A DNA stretch of 8,038 nt. Origin: Bacillota bacterium (GTDB lineage Bacteria; Bacillota; Clostridia; Peptostreptococcales; Anaerovoracaceae). Positions within the stretch are counted from its first letter, which is position 1. Each line of letters starts with the position of its first letter. Made by a program: the position numbers and the translations under genes. Positions 1 to 4,746 of this stretch are shown piece by piece. Under the pieces are notes generated by a model that was not told where the DNA came from, did not search any database, and saw nothing but the letters and a program-made list of their open reading frames with translations. Location of the stretch: the NCBI GenBank assembly GCA_017936025.1, contig JAGBGL010000022.1, positions 1 to 8,038 of the forward strand. Direction: 5' to 3'.

Positions 1-15
1 GATTAATCTTGCCAT
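1..15 (-). CDS. 5' end of an unidentified gene leaving the left edge
   Basis: Only the start of this minus-strand gene is inside the window: ATG at 15-13 followed by codons for A-R-L-I. A textbook AGGAGG ribosome binding site lies at 28-23, seven bases before the ATG, and a near-consensus promoter sits further upstream (106-134), so the start is well supported although just five residues are visible. Five residues are too few to name a product. The untranslated leader would be roughly 85 bases. Confidence 0.6.
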
Positions 16-105
16 AATATTTCCTCCTCAATTTATATGAAATATGTTTTTACAGATTTGACGGTGCCACGCGGAATTGCTTTTGCAAACTTTTCGTGAC
101 GGTAT

Positions 106-134
106 ATTATAGCACGGTATTTTGTCTATTGCAA
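106..134 (-). promoter_or_regulatory. Sigma-A-type promoter of the left-edge minus-strand gene
   Basis: Read on the minus strand there is a TTGCAA -35 box (134-129), a 17-base spacer, and a perfect TATAAT -10 box (111-106) preceded by TGC, an extended -10 element. Transcription would start near position 99. Confidence 0.65.
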
Positions 135-183
135 TTTCCTGAGGCAAAAAATTTTGCAGGAATTATTTGCAGCTTTTCCTTAA

Positions 184-212
184 TTGACAAATGTATTTTT
201 ATGTCCTAAAAT
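184..212 (+). promoter_or_regulatory. Near-consensus sigma-A promoter for the 58-residue gene
   Basis: A perfect TTGACA -35 box (184-189) is followed by a 17-base spacer and TAAAAT (207-212). The predicted start near 219 leaves a leader of about 43 bases. The TTG of the -35 box also opens an upstream in-frame extension of the small gene, which the promoter position makes implausible as coding sequence. The quality of the promoter suggests strong constitutive expression. Confidence 0.75.
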
Positions 213-261
213 CAAGTCAACAAAAGTATATTTTGATATATTCAGCACAGGAGGTCATATT

Positions 262-438
262 ATGGAAAAGAAACAGATTGCTCACGGATTAGCTGTTGCA
301 TATATGGTTGGCAAGGATCTTCCTACAGAAGAACTTGTTGCAGAGTACAAGAAAAAATATGATGAAATCCTTAAATACTTAAAGGATCAGCCGGCACACG
401 AACCTGTTGTCACTGACAGAATCAAATTAGGAATGTAA
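262..438 (+). CDS. Small uncharacterised protein, 58 residues
   Basis: I do not recognise a named family. The ATG at 262 is chosen because AGGAGG (249-254) lies seven bases upstream; a longer reading from TTG 184 would begin inside the promoter. The product is soluble and highly charged, with no signal peptide or membrane segment. Residues 4-16 look like a first short helix (QIAHGLAVAYMVG), and residues 22-41 (TEELVAEYKKKYDEILKYLK) a longer amphipathic helix. A less structured tail ends in VTDRIKLGM. The architecture suggests a small helical hairpin that could bind a partner protein or nucleic acid, but nothing visible fixes a function. It is a single-gene unit with its own strong promoter (184-212) and terminator (448-484), so it is very probably a real expressed gene. 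It converges on the ferritin-like gene at 487-921. Confidence 0.85.
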   Translation: MEKKQIAHGLAVAYMVGKDLPTEELVAEYKKKYDEILKYLKDQPAHEPVVTDRIKLGM

Positions 439-447
439 CTGATACGC

Positions 448-484
448 AAAATCCCTTCAATCATACCGATTGAAGGGATTTTTT
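448..484. terminator. Bidirectional intrinsic terminator between convergent genes
   Basis: A perfect stem of about 15 base pairs (448-462 with 468-482) closes a five-base loop, ATACC. On the plus strand it is followed by a T-run that serves the 58-residue gene. On the minus strand the A's at 448-451 give a short T-run that serves the gene ending at 487. Confidence 0.9.
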
Positions 485-486
485 AT

Positions 487-921
487 TCACAGATATGTTG
501 CCATATTGTCGCACAGTCTTTCTTCTACGGAAATCAGCTGCCGGCACATGTCCTTCGCCTCACTGTCCGCACTGTCATATGCGTTCAGATACTCGTTCAG
601 CGACTTTATCCCCATATTGCATCCATCTGTAATAAGGTCCGCCACCATCGTGTCTGTCGGATCCATCATCATTTTGAAGTTTGTTTTCATCCATGACATC
701 CCGCTTGCCATAACCGGAGGATTCTTCCCGCTGAAGCCCTTCTTCTGCAGCATTTCATGGATTTCACTTTCCAGCTTTTTATGATGAGATTTACTGTTTT
801 CAAGTACGCTGAGCAGCCTTTCATTTTTAACATAATCCAATACATCATCAATCGATGAAACCGCCATTTTTGTGCCTGCATCGCACTCTTTCAAAAGTTC
901 AATAGTATCATTTCTTTCCAT
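487..921 (-). CDS. Ferritin-like four-helix-bundle protein (DUF2383-like), 144 residues
   Basis: The protein is almost entirely helical and divides into four predicted helices: about 5-31, 33-61, 76-116 and 118-143, with a short glycine/proline-rich turn (GFSGKNPP, 62-69) between helices 2 and 3. This layout and length match the small ferritin-like bundles grouped around DUF2383, common in Firmicutes and often linked to stress or sporulation. Helix 2 carries HHKKLE (46-51) and helix 4 carries EE (133-134), possible metal ligands, but the full di-iron E...ExxH pattern is not clear. A catalytic or iron-storage role is therefore unproven. No signal peptide is seen, so it is probably cytosolic. 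The ATG at 921 follows an AAGAGAG sequence (935-929) seven bases away, a moderate ribosome binding site. A terminator (1011-1037) separates it from the next minus-strand gene, so its promoter should lie at 930-1010; a TATTAT hexamer is present there but no convincing -35 box. The family call rests on fold pattern only. Confidence 0.6.
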   Translation of the reverse strand: MERNDTIELLKECDAGTKMAVSSIDDVLDYVKNERLLSVLENSKSHHKKLESEIHEMLQKKGFSGKNPPVMASGMSWMKTNFKMMMDPTDTMVADLITDGCNMGIKSLNEYLNAYDSADSEAKDMCRQLISVEERLCDNMATYL

Positions 922-1010
922 ACCGGATCTCTCTTTCTTTTTTCTGTTAGTATGGTCCGGTCATTCGTATAATATGTGATTTTTACTGCAGACAGCAGTA
1001 TGTGCTGCAT

Positions 1011-1037
1011 AAAAAAAGATGCCTCAGCGGCATCTTT
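1011..1037 (-). terminator. Intrinsic terminator of the NrdD-like small gene
   Basis: On the minus strand, a nine-base-pair stem (1037-1029 with 1023-1015, sequence AAAGATGCC/GGCATCTTT) with a five-base loop runs into seven T's (1017-1011). It lies 15 bases past the stop codon at 1053. Confidence 0.9.
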
Positions 1038-1052
1038 CAGTTCACCATATTA

Positions 1053-1334
1053 TTACAGCTGTTCCATCTGTCCTTCATCCAGAGAATGTTTTACACGGTC
1101 GCGTTCCTCTGCTGTTTTCGCATCATTCCAGTTATCCATTGTTCCTACCAGATATCCTGTGATTCTGCGGATGCGTTCAAAAGGAACGTGTGCAAACTGA
1201 TAACTGAGGTCCGCGTACTCTCCATCGATCTGAATATCAAGACTTTCAAGTTTTCTTCCGTATTTTTCTTCAAGGTAATCCACATAAGCCTGAGCTTCTT
1301 TAGGATCTGCATTTCCTGTGATATTTACAAACAT
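1053..1334 (-). CDS. Stand-alone NrdD-like glycyl-radical C-terminal domain protein, 93 residues
   Basis: Residues 52-83 read FERIRRITGYLVG (52-64), then DNWN..K..ERDRVKH. This strongly resembles the extreme C-terminus of class III anaerobic ribonucleoside-triphosphate reductase (NrdD), where the Gly of a (R)xxGYL motif carries the radical that starts ribonucleotide reduction. The candidate radical glycine is Gly60. The catalytic barrel, the allosteric ATP-cone and the four-cysteine zinc site of full NrdD are all absent; the protein contains no cysteine. The N-terminal half (1-45) is a small alpha/beta segment (MFVNITGNADPKEAQAYVDY) that I do not recognise. ATG 1334 is preferred over GTG 1343 because the GGAGGTG ribosome binding site (1347-1341) overlaps that GTG and is correctly spaced for the ATG. 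It is a single-gene unit with its own promoter and terminator. By analogy with GrcA/YfiD, which replaces the damaged radical domain of pyruvate formate-lyase, it could be a spare radical domain for NrdD, but this is inference. It may equally be a diverged paralogue without a radical. Confidence 0.6.
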   Translation of the reverse strand: MFVNITGNADPKEAQAYVDYLEEKYGRKLESLDIQIDGEYADLSYQFAHVPFERIRRITGYLVGTMDNWNDAKTAEERDRVKHSLDEGQMEQL

Positions 1335-1406
1335 TATTCCCACCTCCGTTTAGATTTACTATTTTATTCCCCTGTTTAATTTTATTTAAACACACTTCCC
1401 GCCAAA

Positions 1407-1436
1407 AGTATATGCGGCTGAAGAAAAAAACATCAA
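1407..1436 (-). promoter_or_regulatory. Promoter of the NrdD-like small gene
   Basis: On the minus strand TTGATG (1436-1431), an 18-base spacer and TATACT (1412-1407) form a good sigma-A promoter. The start would be near 1400, giving a leader of about 65 bases. It is back to back with the permease promoter; the two -35 boxes are 15 bases apart. Confidence 0.6.
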
Positions 1437-1451
1437 AAATACAATCCTAAA

Positions 1452-1480
1452 TTGCAACAAATTACAATTAAGGATATACT
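1452..1480 (+). promoter_or_regulatory. Promoter of the AEC permease
   Basis: TTGCAA (1452-1457), a 17-base spacer and TATACT (1475-1480) predict a transcript starting near 1487. This rules out the in-frame ATG at 1486 as the translation start and supports ATG 1537. Confidence 0.6.
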
Positions 1481-1502
1481 TGTAAATGCAGATTGTTTTA
1501 TC

Positions 1503-1526
1503 TGGCGGCTCACACATCTGCCGCCA
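1503..1526 (+). other. Leader hairpin directly upstream of the permease ribosome binding site
   Basis: TGGCGGC (1503-1509) and GCCGCCA (1520-1526) form a perfect seven-base-pair, GC-rich stem with a ten-base loop in the predicted 5' leader. It ends one base before GGAGG (1528-1532). It is not followed by T's, so it is not a terminator; it could affect translation initiation or, as DNA, bind a regulator. Confidence 0.45.
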
Positions 1527-1536
1527 CGGAGGAATT

Positions 1537-2466
1537 ATGCTGATAACATCGATACTCACATCACTGATAAAAATATTCATACTGATCCTGCCCGGTCTGC
1601 TTTTCCGCAAAAAGGACATAATATCGGATGCGCAGAACTCAGGCCTTTCAAGCATCGTCGTAAATCTCACATGGCCGTGCCTTGTGATCGATGCCATGCA
1701 GATCCCGTTTGATTCACAGGTCATGACGGACAGTGCACGTATCACAGTTGTGACGCTGATAATCTTCGCAGTTCTCGCCATTGCAAGTATCCCGCTGGTC
1801 AAAATGCTCCGCGTTTCAAAAACCAAGCAGTATCTGATCATGTTCATGTTCCTGTTCGGAAACACCGGCTTCATAGGGCTTCCTGTAATAAAGGCTCTCT
1901 ACGGAAGCGATGCACTTTTCTACGCGGCTATCGTGGAAGTAATCAATGACATCCTTCTGTTCACTGTCGGCATCATGCTGATCCAGCTTTCTGCCGGCGC
2001 AAAGCTGCGCATGGATCCAAAGCAGATCATCAGCCCGGGACTGATCGGTGTTTTCATCGGCCTGATTCTGTTTCTGCTGAACATCCGGCTGCCTGATGTT
2101 ATAGCACAGCCGATCGCTATGGTGGGCGATGCAACTACTCCTCTGACAATGTTCGTAATCGGAGGTCAGCTGGCAGCCCTGAGATTCCGCGACATTGCCT
2201 GTGACTGGAAGGTTTACGGCGTGATTTTCATGAGACTGCTTGTCATCCCGCTGATCGCACTTGGGATCGTAAGACTCTGCATGGGCGAATTCACACTGCT
2301 GGAAAAAGTGATCGTGATCAGCTTTGCTATGCCTGCTGCAGCGGCTTCCGCCATCTTCAGCAAGCAGTACAAAGGAGAGGAAGCCTTCGCAACCAAGAGC
2401 GTCCTGATGACCACCGTCTGCTCCATCCTGACAATACCGGTTTTCGCAATTATTATGGAATTGTAG
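1537..2466 (+). CDS. AEC-family transporter (auxin efflux carrier / malate permease type), 309 residues
   Basis: This is an inner-membrane secondary transporter of the auxin efflux carrier (AEC) family, whose bacterial members export or exchange organic acids such as malate; the substrate here cannot be read from sequence. The protein is hydrophobic throughout, consistent with about ten membrane spans in two inverted halves. Diagnostic motifs are the N-terminal LPGLLFRKKDIIS (18-30), GNTGFIGLP (108-116) in the first half, and the C-terminal AMPAAAASAIFSKQYKG (264-280) followed by a long hydrophobic end with SILTIPVF (296-303). Length is normal for the family. ATG 1537 is chosen over ATG 1486 because GGAGG (1528-1532) sits directly upstream, the predicted transcript begins near 1487, and family members begin with the hydrophobic stretch. 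The GGAGG-to-ATG spacing of four bases is short. It diverges from the NrdD-like gene. No terminator is evident before the tRNA promoter. Confidence 0.9.
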   Translation: MLITSILTSLIKIFILILPGLLFRKKDIISDAQNSGLSSIVVNLTWPCLVIDAMQIPFDSQVMTDSARITVVTLIIFAVLAIASIPLVKMLRVSKTKQYLIMFMFLFGNTGFIGLPVIKALYGSDALFYAAIVEVINDILLFTVGIMLIQLSAGAKLRMDPKQIISPGLIGVFIGLILFLLNIRLPDVIAQPIAMVGDATTPLTMFVIGGQLAALRFRDIACDWKVYGVIFMRLLVIPLIALGIVRLCMGEFTLLEKVIVISFAMPAAAASAIFSKQYKGEEAFATKSVLMTTVCSILTIPVFAIIMEL

Positions 2467-2509
2467 CAGTGTCAGACGAAAAAGCTTCCATGAAGTCGAA
2501 AAAATGCAT

Positions 2510-2538
2510 TTGTTAGACCTGCTCAAATATGCTAATAT
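2510..2538 (+). promoter_or_regulatory. Promoter of the tRNA-Arg gene
   Basis: TTGTTA (2510-2515), a 17-base spacer and TAATAT (2533-2538) preceded by TGC (extended -10). The start would be near 2545, about 40 bases before the mature tRNA. Confidence 0.55.
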
Positions 2539-2549
2539 TAAATAGAATC

Positions 2550-2575
2550 CAGGTGCGTCAAATTCGCCGCACCTG
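2550..2575 (+). repeat. Inverted repeat in the tRNA precursor leader
   Basis: CAGGTGCG (2550-2557) and CGCACCTG (2568-2575) are perfect eight-base arms around a ten-base gap. They lie just after the predicted start and ten bases before the tRNA. There is no T-run, so it is not an ordinary terminator. It could be a leader stem removed during 5' processing, or what remains of a terminator for the permease transcript. Confidence 0.5.
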
Positions 2576-2584
2576 TGCATATAT

Positions 2585-2660
2585 GCTCTCGTAGCTCAGG
2601 GGATAGAGCGTCGGTTTCCTAAACCGTGCGTCGGAGGTTCGAATCCTCTCGGGAGTGCCA
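2585..2660 (+). tRNA. tRNA-Arg (anticodon CCT), CCA encoded
   Basis: The sequence folds as a full cloverleaf. The acceptor stem GCTCTCG (2585-2591) pairs with CGGGAGT (2650-2656), with G-T wobbles at the first and fifth pairs. The D-arm GCTC/GAGC encloses AGGGGATA. The anticodon stem-loop has loop TTCCTAA with anticodon CCT at 2618-2620, and the T-arm loop TTCGAAT closes on GGAGG/CCTCT. The discriminator G (2657) is followed by a genomically encoded CCA (2658-2660). CCT reads the rare arginine codon AGG. The outermost pair of the anticodon stem (T27-T43) is a mismatch, which is tolerable. The gene has its own promoter and a strong terminator immediately downstream, so it is a monocistronic tRNA unit. 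Part of its 3' half recurs inverted at 2705-2723. Confidence 0.95.
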
Positions 2661-2700
2661 AGAGTGCTTGGCAGCCATCGGCTGCTAGGTGCTCTTTTTA
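2661..2700 (+). terminator. Intrinsic terminator of tRNA-Arg
   Basis: Beginning one base after CCA, a 16-base-pair stem with several G-T pairs (2661-2676 with 2680-2695) and a three-base ATC loop leads into TTTTT-A-TTTT. Confidence 0.92.
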
Positions 2701-2704
2701 TTTT

Positions 2705-2723
2705 CCCGAGAGGATTCGAACCT
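2705..2723 (-). repeat. 19-base inverted copy of the tRNA-Arg T-arm/acceptor region
   Basis: Positions 2705-2723 are the exact reverse complement of 2635-2653, which covers the tRNA T-arm and most of the 3' acceptor strand. The two copies flank the tRNA terminator. tRNA 3' ends are classic integration sites, but attachment-site duplications are normally direct repeats, so the inverted orientation points to a rearranged attachment site, a local inversion, or a deliberate RNA-pairing element. No integrase is visible in the window. Confidence 0.85.
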
Positions 2724-2759
2724 GAAAAGACGCGGGCGTAAAGCCCGATGGCCTTCCAG

Positions 2760-2931
2760 TTATCGGCATCTCCTCTCATCAGCGGTCTTCAGATAATTTT
2801 TTATCGGAAACACATTAAATTCACATCCACTCCGATAATATTCCGTTATAAATATCGAAAAATATCTGAATAGGCAACCTTTCCGTTAATATATTATCGG
2901 AAAACACTCCGAAAGCCCCTGTTCCGATAAT
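2760..2931. repeat. Cluster of TCCGATAA / TTATCGGA motifs
   Basis: Exact TTATCGGA occurs at 2801-2808 and 2894-2901, and exact TCCGATAA at 2831-2838 and 2923-2930. A seven-base match, TTATCGG, lies at 2760-2766, and near-matches TCCGTTAT (2842-2849) and TCCGTTAA (2882-2889) lie between. The four exact copies form two inverted pairs with nearly the same centre spacing (30 and 29 bases). The second pair extends to ten perfect bases, ATTATCGGAA/TTCCGATAAT. This could be a multi-site operator or protein-binding array, or arm-type sites left by an integrative element; which one cannot be decided here. Confidence 0.7.
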
Positions 2932-2988
2932 CACGGACAGACACTAAGAGAGAAGAAATGCCGATGATCAACGTACTTTCCCTTTCCC

Positions 2989-3027
2989 TTGTACCCGACT
3001 TTAAAAAATGATATACTATAGTATAAT
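2989..3027 (+). promoter_or_regulatory. alr promoter region with a 14-base perfect palindrome
   Basis: Two overlapping -10 choices exist: TATACT (3012-3017), 17 bases after TTGTAC (2989-2994), or a perfect TATAAT (3022-3027), 16 bases after TTTAAA (3000-3005). TATACTATAGTATA (3012-3025) is a perfect palindrome covering the first -10 and most of the second. Confidence 0.6.
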
Positions 3028-3052
3028 TCAATCGAAAGGAACGAGATTAATA

Positions 3053-4186
3053 ATGCATAAAGAGGCACTGAGAGCTGCCTGGGTCGAAATCGACCTTGCC
3101 AGCCTGGATTCCAACATTAAGAAAATACAGGATAAGATTGGGGATTCTGTTGAACTTATCGGAGTCATCAAAGCCGACGGCTACGGCCATGGCAGCATAA
3201 AGGTCGCAGAGGTCCTGCGTGCAAACGGGATCAAAAAATTCGCGATTTCCGACCTGTCCGAAGCACTGCTTCTGAGAGAGTACGGTTTTACTGAAGAAAT
3301 CATAATGCTGGGTATTACTCCATCATTATATGTAGATACTATTATTGCCTACAACATCACACCGGTGATCTGCTCACTGGATGTTGCGGAAGAATATGCA
3401 AGGGCCGCAGTCAAACGCGGGACCCTGGTTTCCGGTCTGGTTGCAATCGACACAGGAATGGGCCGTATCGGCTACCGCCCTGACGAGGCACACGCGATCC
3501 CGGAAATCAAAGCAATGTCACAGCTGGATGGCTTCAAAATCAGAGGACTGATCACACACTTCTCCGAAGCCGATGCTGCTGACAAAACATATTCCAGAAT
3601 GCAGGAAAAGCAGTATCATGACTTCTGCAAAGTTCTGGAAGCAGAAGGGATCGACATTCCTATCAAGACACTGGCAAACAGCGCTGCGATCATGGATCTG
3701 CCCGAAACACACTGCGATGCAGTGCGTGCAGGCATCATCATGTACGGCCTGTACCCAAGTGACGAAGTCGATCACAGCCAGCTGGATCTGACACCGGTAA
3801 TGTCTGTCAAGGCCAGCATTGTTCATCTGAAAGAAGTACCTCCGGGAACTTCCATCAGCTACGGCAGAAAATTCACGACTGACCGCACCAGCAAAATCGC
3901 TACACTGGCGCTGGGCTACGCCGACGGGTATCCGAGACCTTACTCTCCTGTCGGAAAAGTTATCGTAAACGGACACTACGCTCCTATCGCGGGCAACATT
4001 TGCATGGACCAGTGTATGATCGACGTGACAGATGTCCCAGAAGTAAAAGTCGGCGACGAGGTAATAATCATGGGCAGCGACGGAACGCACACTATACTCG
4101 CGGACGACATCGCCGAATCCACAGGAACTATCAACTACGAAATCATCTGTGCATTTGGCCAGAGACTTCCGAAAGTGTATATCTAA
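3053..4186 (+). CDS. alr: Alanine racemase, 377 residues
   Basis: This PLP-dependent enzyme interconverts L- and D-alanine in the cytosol, supplying D-alanine for peptidoglycan. The N-terminal barrel holds the PLP lysine in VIKADGYGHGS (Lys40); most homologues read KADAYGHG or KANAYGHG, so Gly43 in place of Ala is a minor variation. Other family landmarks are DTGMGRIG (133-140), LANSAA (207-212) and RAGIIMYG (225-232), which bind cofactor phosphate and the pyridine ring. The C-terminal domain supplies the second catalytic base in SISYGRKF (Tyr270), GYADGYPR (288-295) and ICMDQCMIDVT (316-326). Length is typical. ATG 3053 is preferred over ATG 3008, which lies inside the promoter palindrome; AAAGGA (3035-3040) upstream is a usable ribosome binding site, although 12 bases away. 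The stop codon overlaps the ribosome binding site of the lipoprotein gene, so the two are co-transcribed. Confidence 0.97.
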   Translation: MHKEALRAAWVEIDLASLDSNIKKIQDKIGDSVELIGVIKADGYGHGSIKVAEVLRANGIKKFAISDLSEALLLREYGFTEEIIMLGITPSLYVDTIIAYNITPVICSLDVAEEYARAAVKRGTLVSGLVAIDTGMGRIGYRPDEAHAIPEIKAMSQLDGFKIRGLITHFSEADAADKTYSRMQEKQYHDFCKVLEAEGIDIPIKTLANSAAIMDLPETHCDAVRAGIIMYGLYPSDEVDHSQLDLTPVMSVKASIVHLKEVPPGTSISYGRKFTTDRTSKIATLALGYADGYPRPYSPVGKVIVNGHYAPIAGNICMDQCMIDVTDVPEVKVGDEVIIMGSDGTHTILADDIAESTGTINYEIICAFGQRLPKVYI

Positions 4187-4198
4187 AGGAGAAGAGAA

Positions 4199-4636
4199 AT
4201 GAAAAAATTATTTTTAATCATAGCAGCGCTGGTTATGGCGCTCAGCATTACAGCCTGCACCGTAGATCCTTCCGATGACGGAAGCAATACAAAAATGATT
4301 ACGGTATACATGAACATCGACTTCCCTGATGCAGACGACGAGGAAGTCGCACCCGGAACGGTATGCCCTCCTGACATCGAAGACTACAAAATGAAAGTCG
4401 AAGAAGGTGCAACAATGATGCAGATCCTGGAATCTTTCGCAAGCCAGAATGATCTGGAAGTTCTGGTCGATACAACCAGTCCTACAGTTTATGTAACTTC
4501 CATCGGCGGCGTTGCACAGACAGCTACAGCAGGCTGGATGTACGAAATCAACGACGAAACGATCTGGGAAGAAGCAGGAACTTACACACCTGCTCACCGC
4601 GACGAAATTACATGGGAATTTTCTGATTTCCAGTAA
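4199..4636 (+). CDS. DUF4430-type lipoprotein, 145 residues
   Basis: The first 20 residues are a lipoprotein signal peptide: MKK, a hydrophobic core, then lipobox ITAC with Cys20 as the lipidated residue. The mature protein is therefore anchored to the outer face of the membrane. After an acidic linker (21-55), residues of about 57-143 match the DUF4430 pattern: a segment VEEGATMMQILESFA (67-81), then GWMYEINDETIWEEAG (112-127) and the terminal DEITWEF (135-141). DUF4430 is a small domain related to the C-terminal part of transcobalamin-like proteins and is found in many Firmicutes surface proteins; its ligand here is unknown. Translation starts 12 bases after the alr stop, with AAGGAG (4186-4191) seven bases before the ATG, so it forms a unit with alr and ends at the terminator at 4650. 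A direct functional link to D-alanine is not shown by sequence. Confidence 0.85.
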   Translation: MKKLFLIIAALVMALSITACTVDPSDDGSNTKMITVYMNIDFPDADDEEVAPGTVCPPDIEDYKMKVEEGATMMQILESFASQNDLEVLVDTTSPTVYVTSIGGVAQTATAGWMYEINDETIWEEAGTYTPAHRDEITWEFSDFQ

Positions 4637-4649
4637 AGCATGACTCAGT

Positions 4650-4677
4650 AAGGCACCGGAGCTCCGGTGCCTTTTTT
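4650..4677 (+). terminator. Intrinsic terminator of the alr-lipoprotein unit
   Basis: Positions 4650-4673 are a perfect 24-base palindrome (arm AAGGCACCGGAG) followed by a T-run to 4677, 13 bases past the lipoprotein stop. Confidence 0.95.
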
Positions 4678-4746
4678 ATTCCGCAGTATGCCTGAAGCCA
4701 TAATTTTTCTTTCTGCAAAGCTGCTGATATATATTTTCTCAAAACA

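Larger units (their letters stand above)
2724..3052. other. Non-coding spacer between the tRNA unit and alr
   Basis: About 330 bases without a convincing gene. In order it holds a short hairpin CGGGC/GCCCG (2733-2747), a cluster of TCCGATAA-type motifs (2760-2931), a doubtful 17-codon reading frame (ATG 2958 to TGA 3011) with a weak purine-rich stretch upstream, and the alr promoter. The middle part (about 2790-2930) is more AT-rich than the surrounding genes. Confidence 0.7.

Noticed and set aside
58..75. GTGGCACCGT on the minus strand in the leader of the left-edge gene, reminiscent of the T-box antiterminator core TGGNACC
   Set aside because: The predicted leader is only about 85 bases, has no specifier stem and no competing terminator, and only the short core matches.
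184..261. N-terminal extension of the 58-residue protein from a TTG start
   Set aside because: It begins inside the -35 box of a near-consensus promoter and has no ribosome binding site; the ATG at 262 has an ideal one.
2484..2500. Possible terminator CTTC-CAT-GAAG after the permease
   Set aside because: The stem has only four pairs and no T-run follows.
1816..2580. 254-residue minus-strand open frame across the permease gene
   Set aside because: It is a shadow of the AEC permease; the composition (many His, Gln, Asp, Cys) is typical of antisense frames and there is no ribosome binding site or homology.
2558..2779. 73-residue minus-strand reading frame ending near the tRNA
   Set aside because: It is antisense to the tRNA; the PERIRTSDARFRKP-type peptide is a known spurious translation of tRNA genes.
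2760..2931. Repeat cluster considered as a CRISPR array
   Set aside because: The units are only eight to ten bases, in both orientations, with unequal gaps and no cas genes.
2958..3011. 17-codon reading frame (MPMINVLSLSLVPDFKK) upstream of alr, possible leader peptide
   Set aside because: The ribosome binding site is weak, no regulatory codon run or attenuator follows, and it overlaps the alr promoter.
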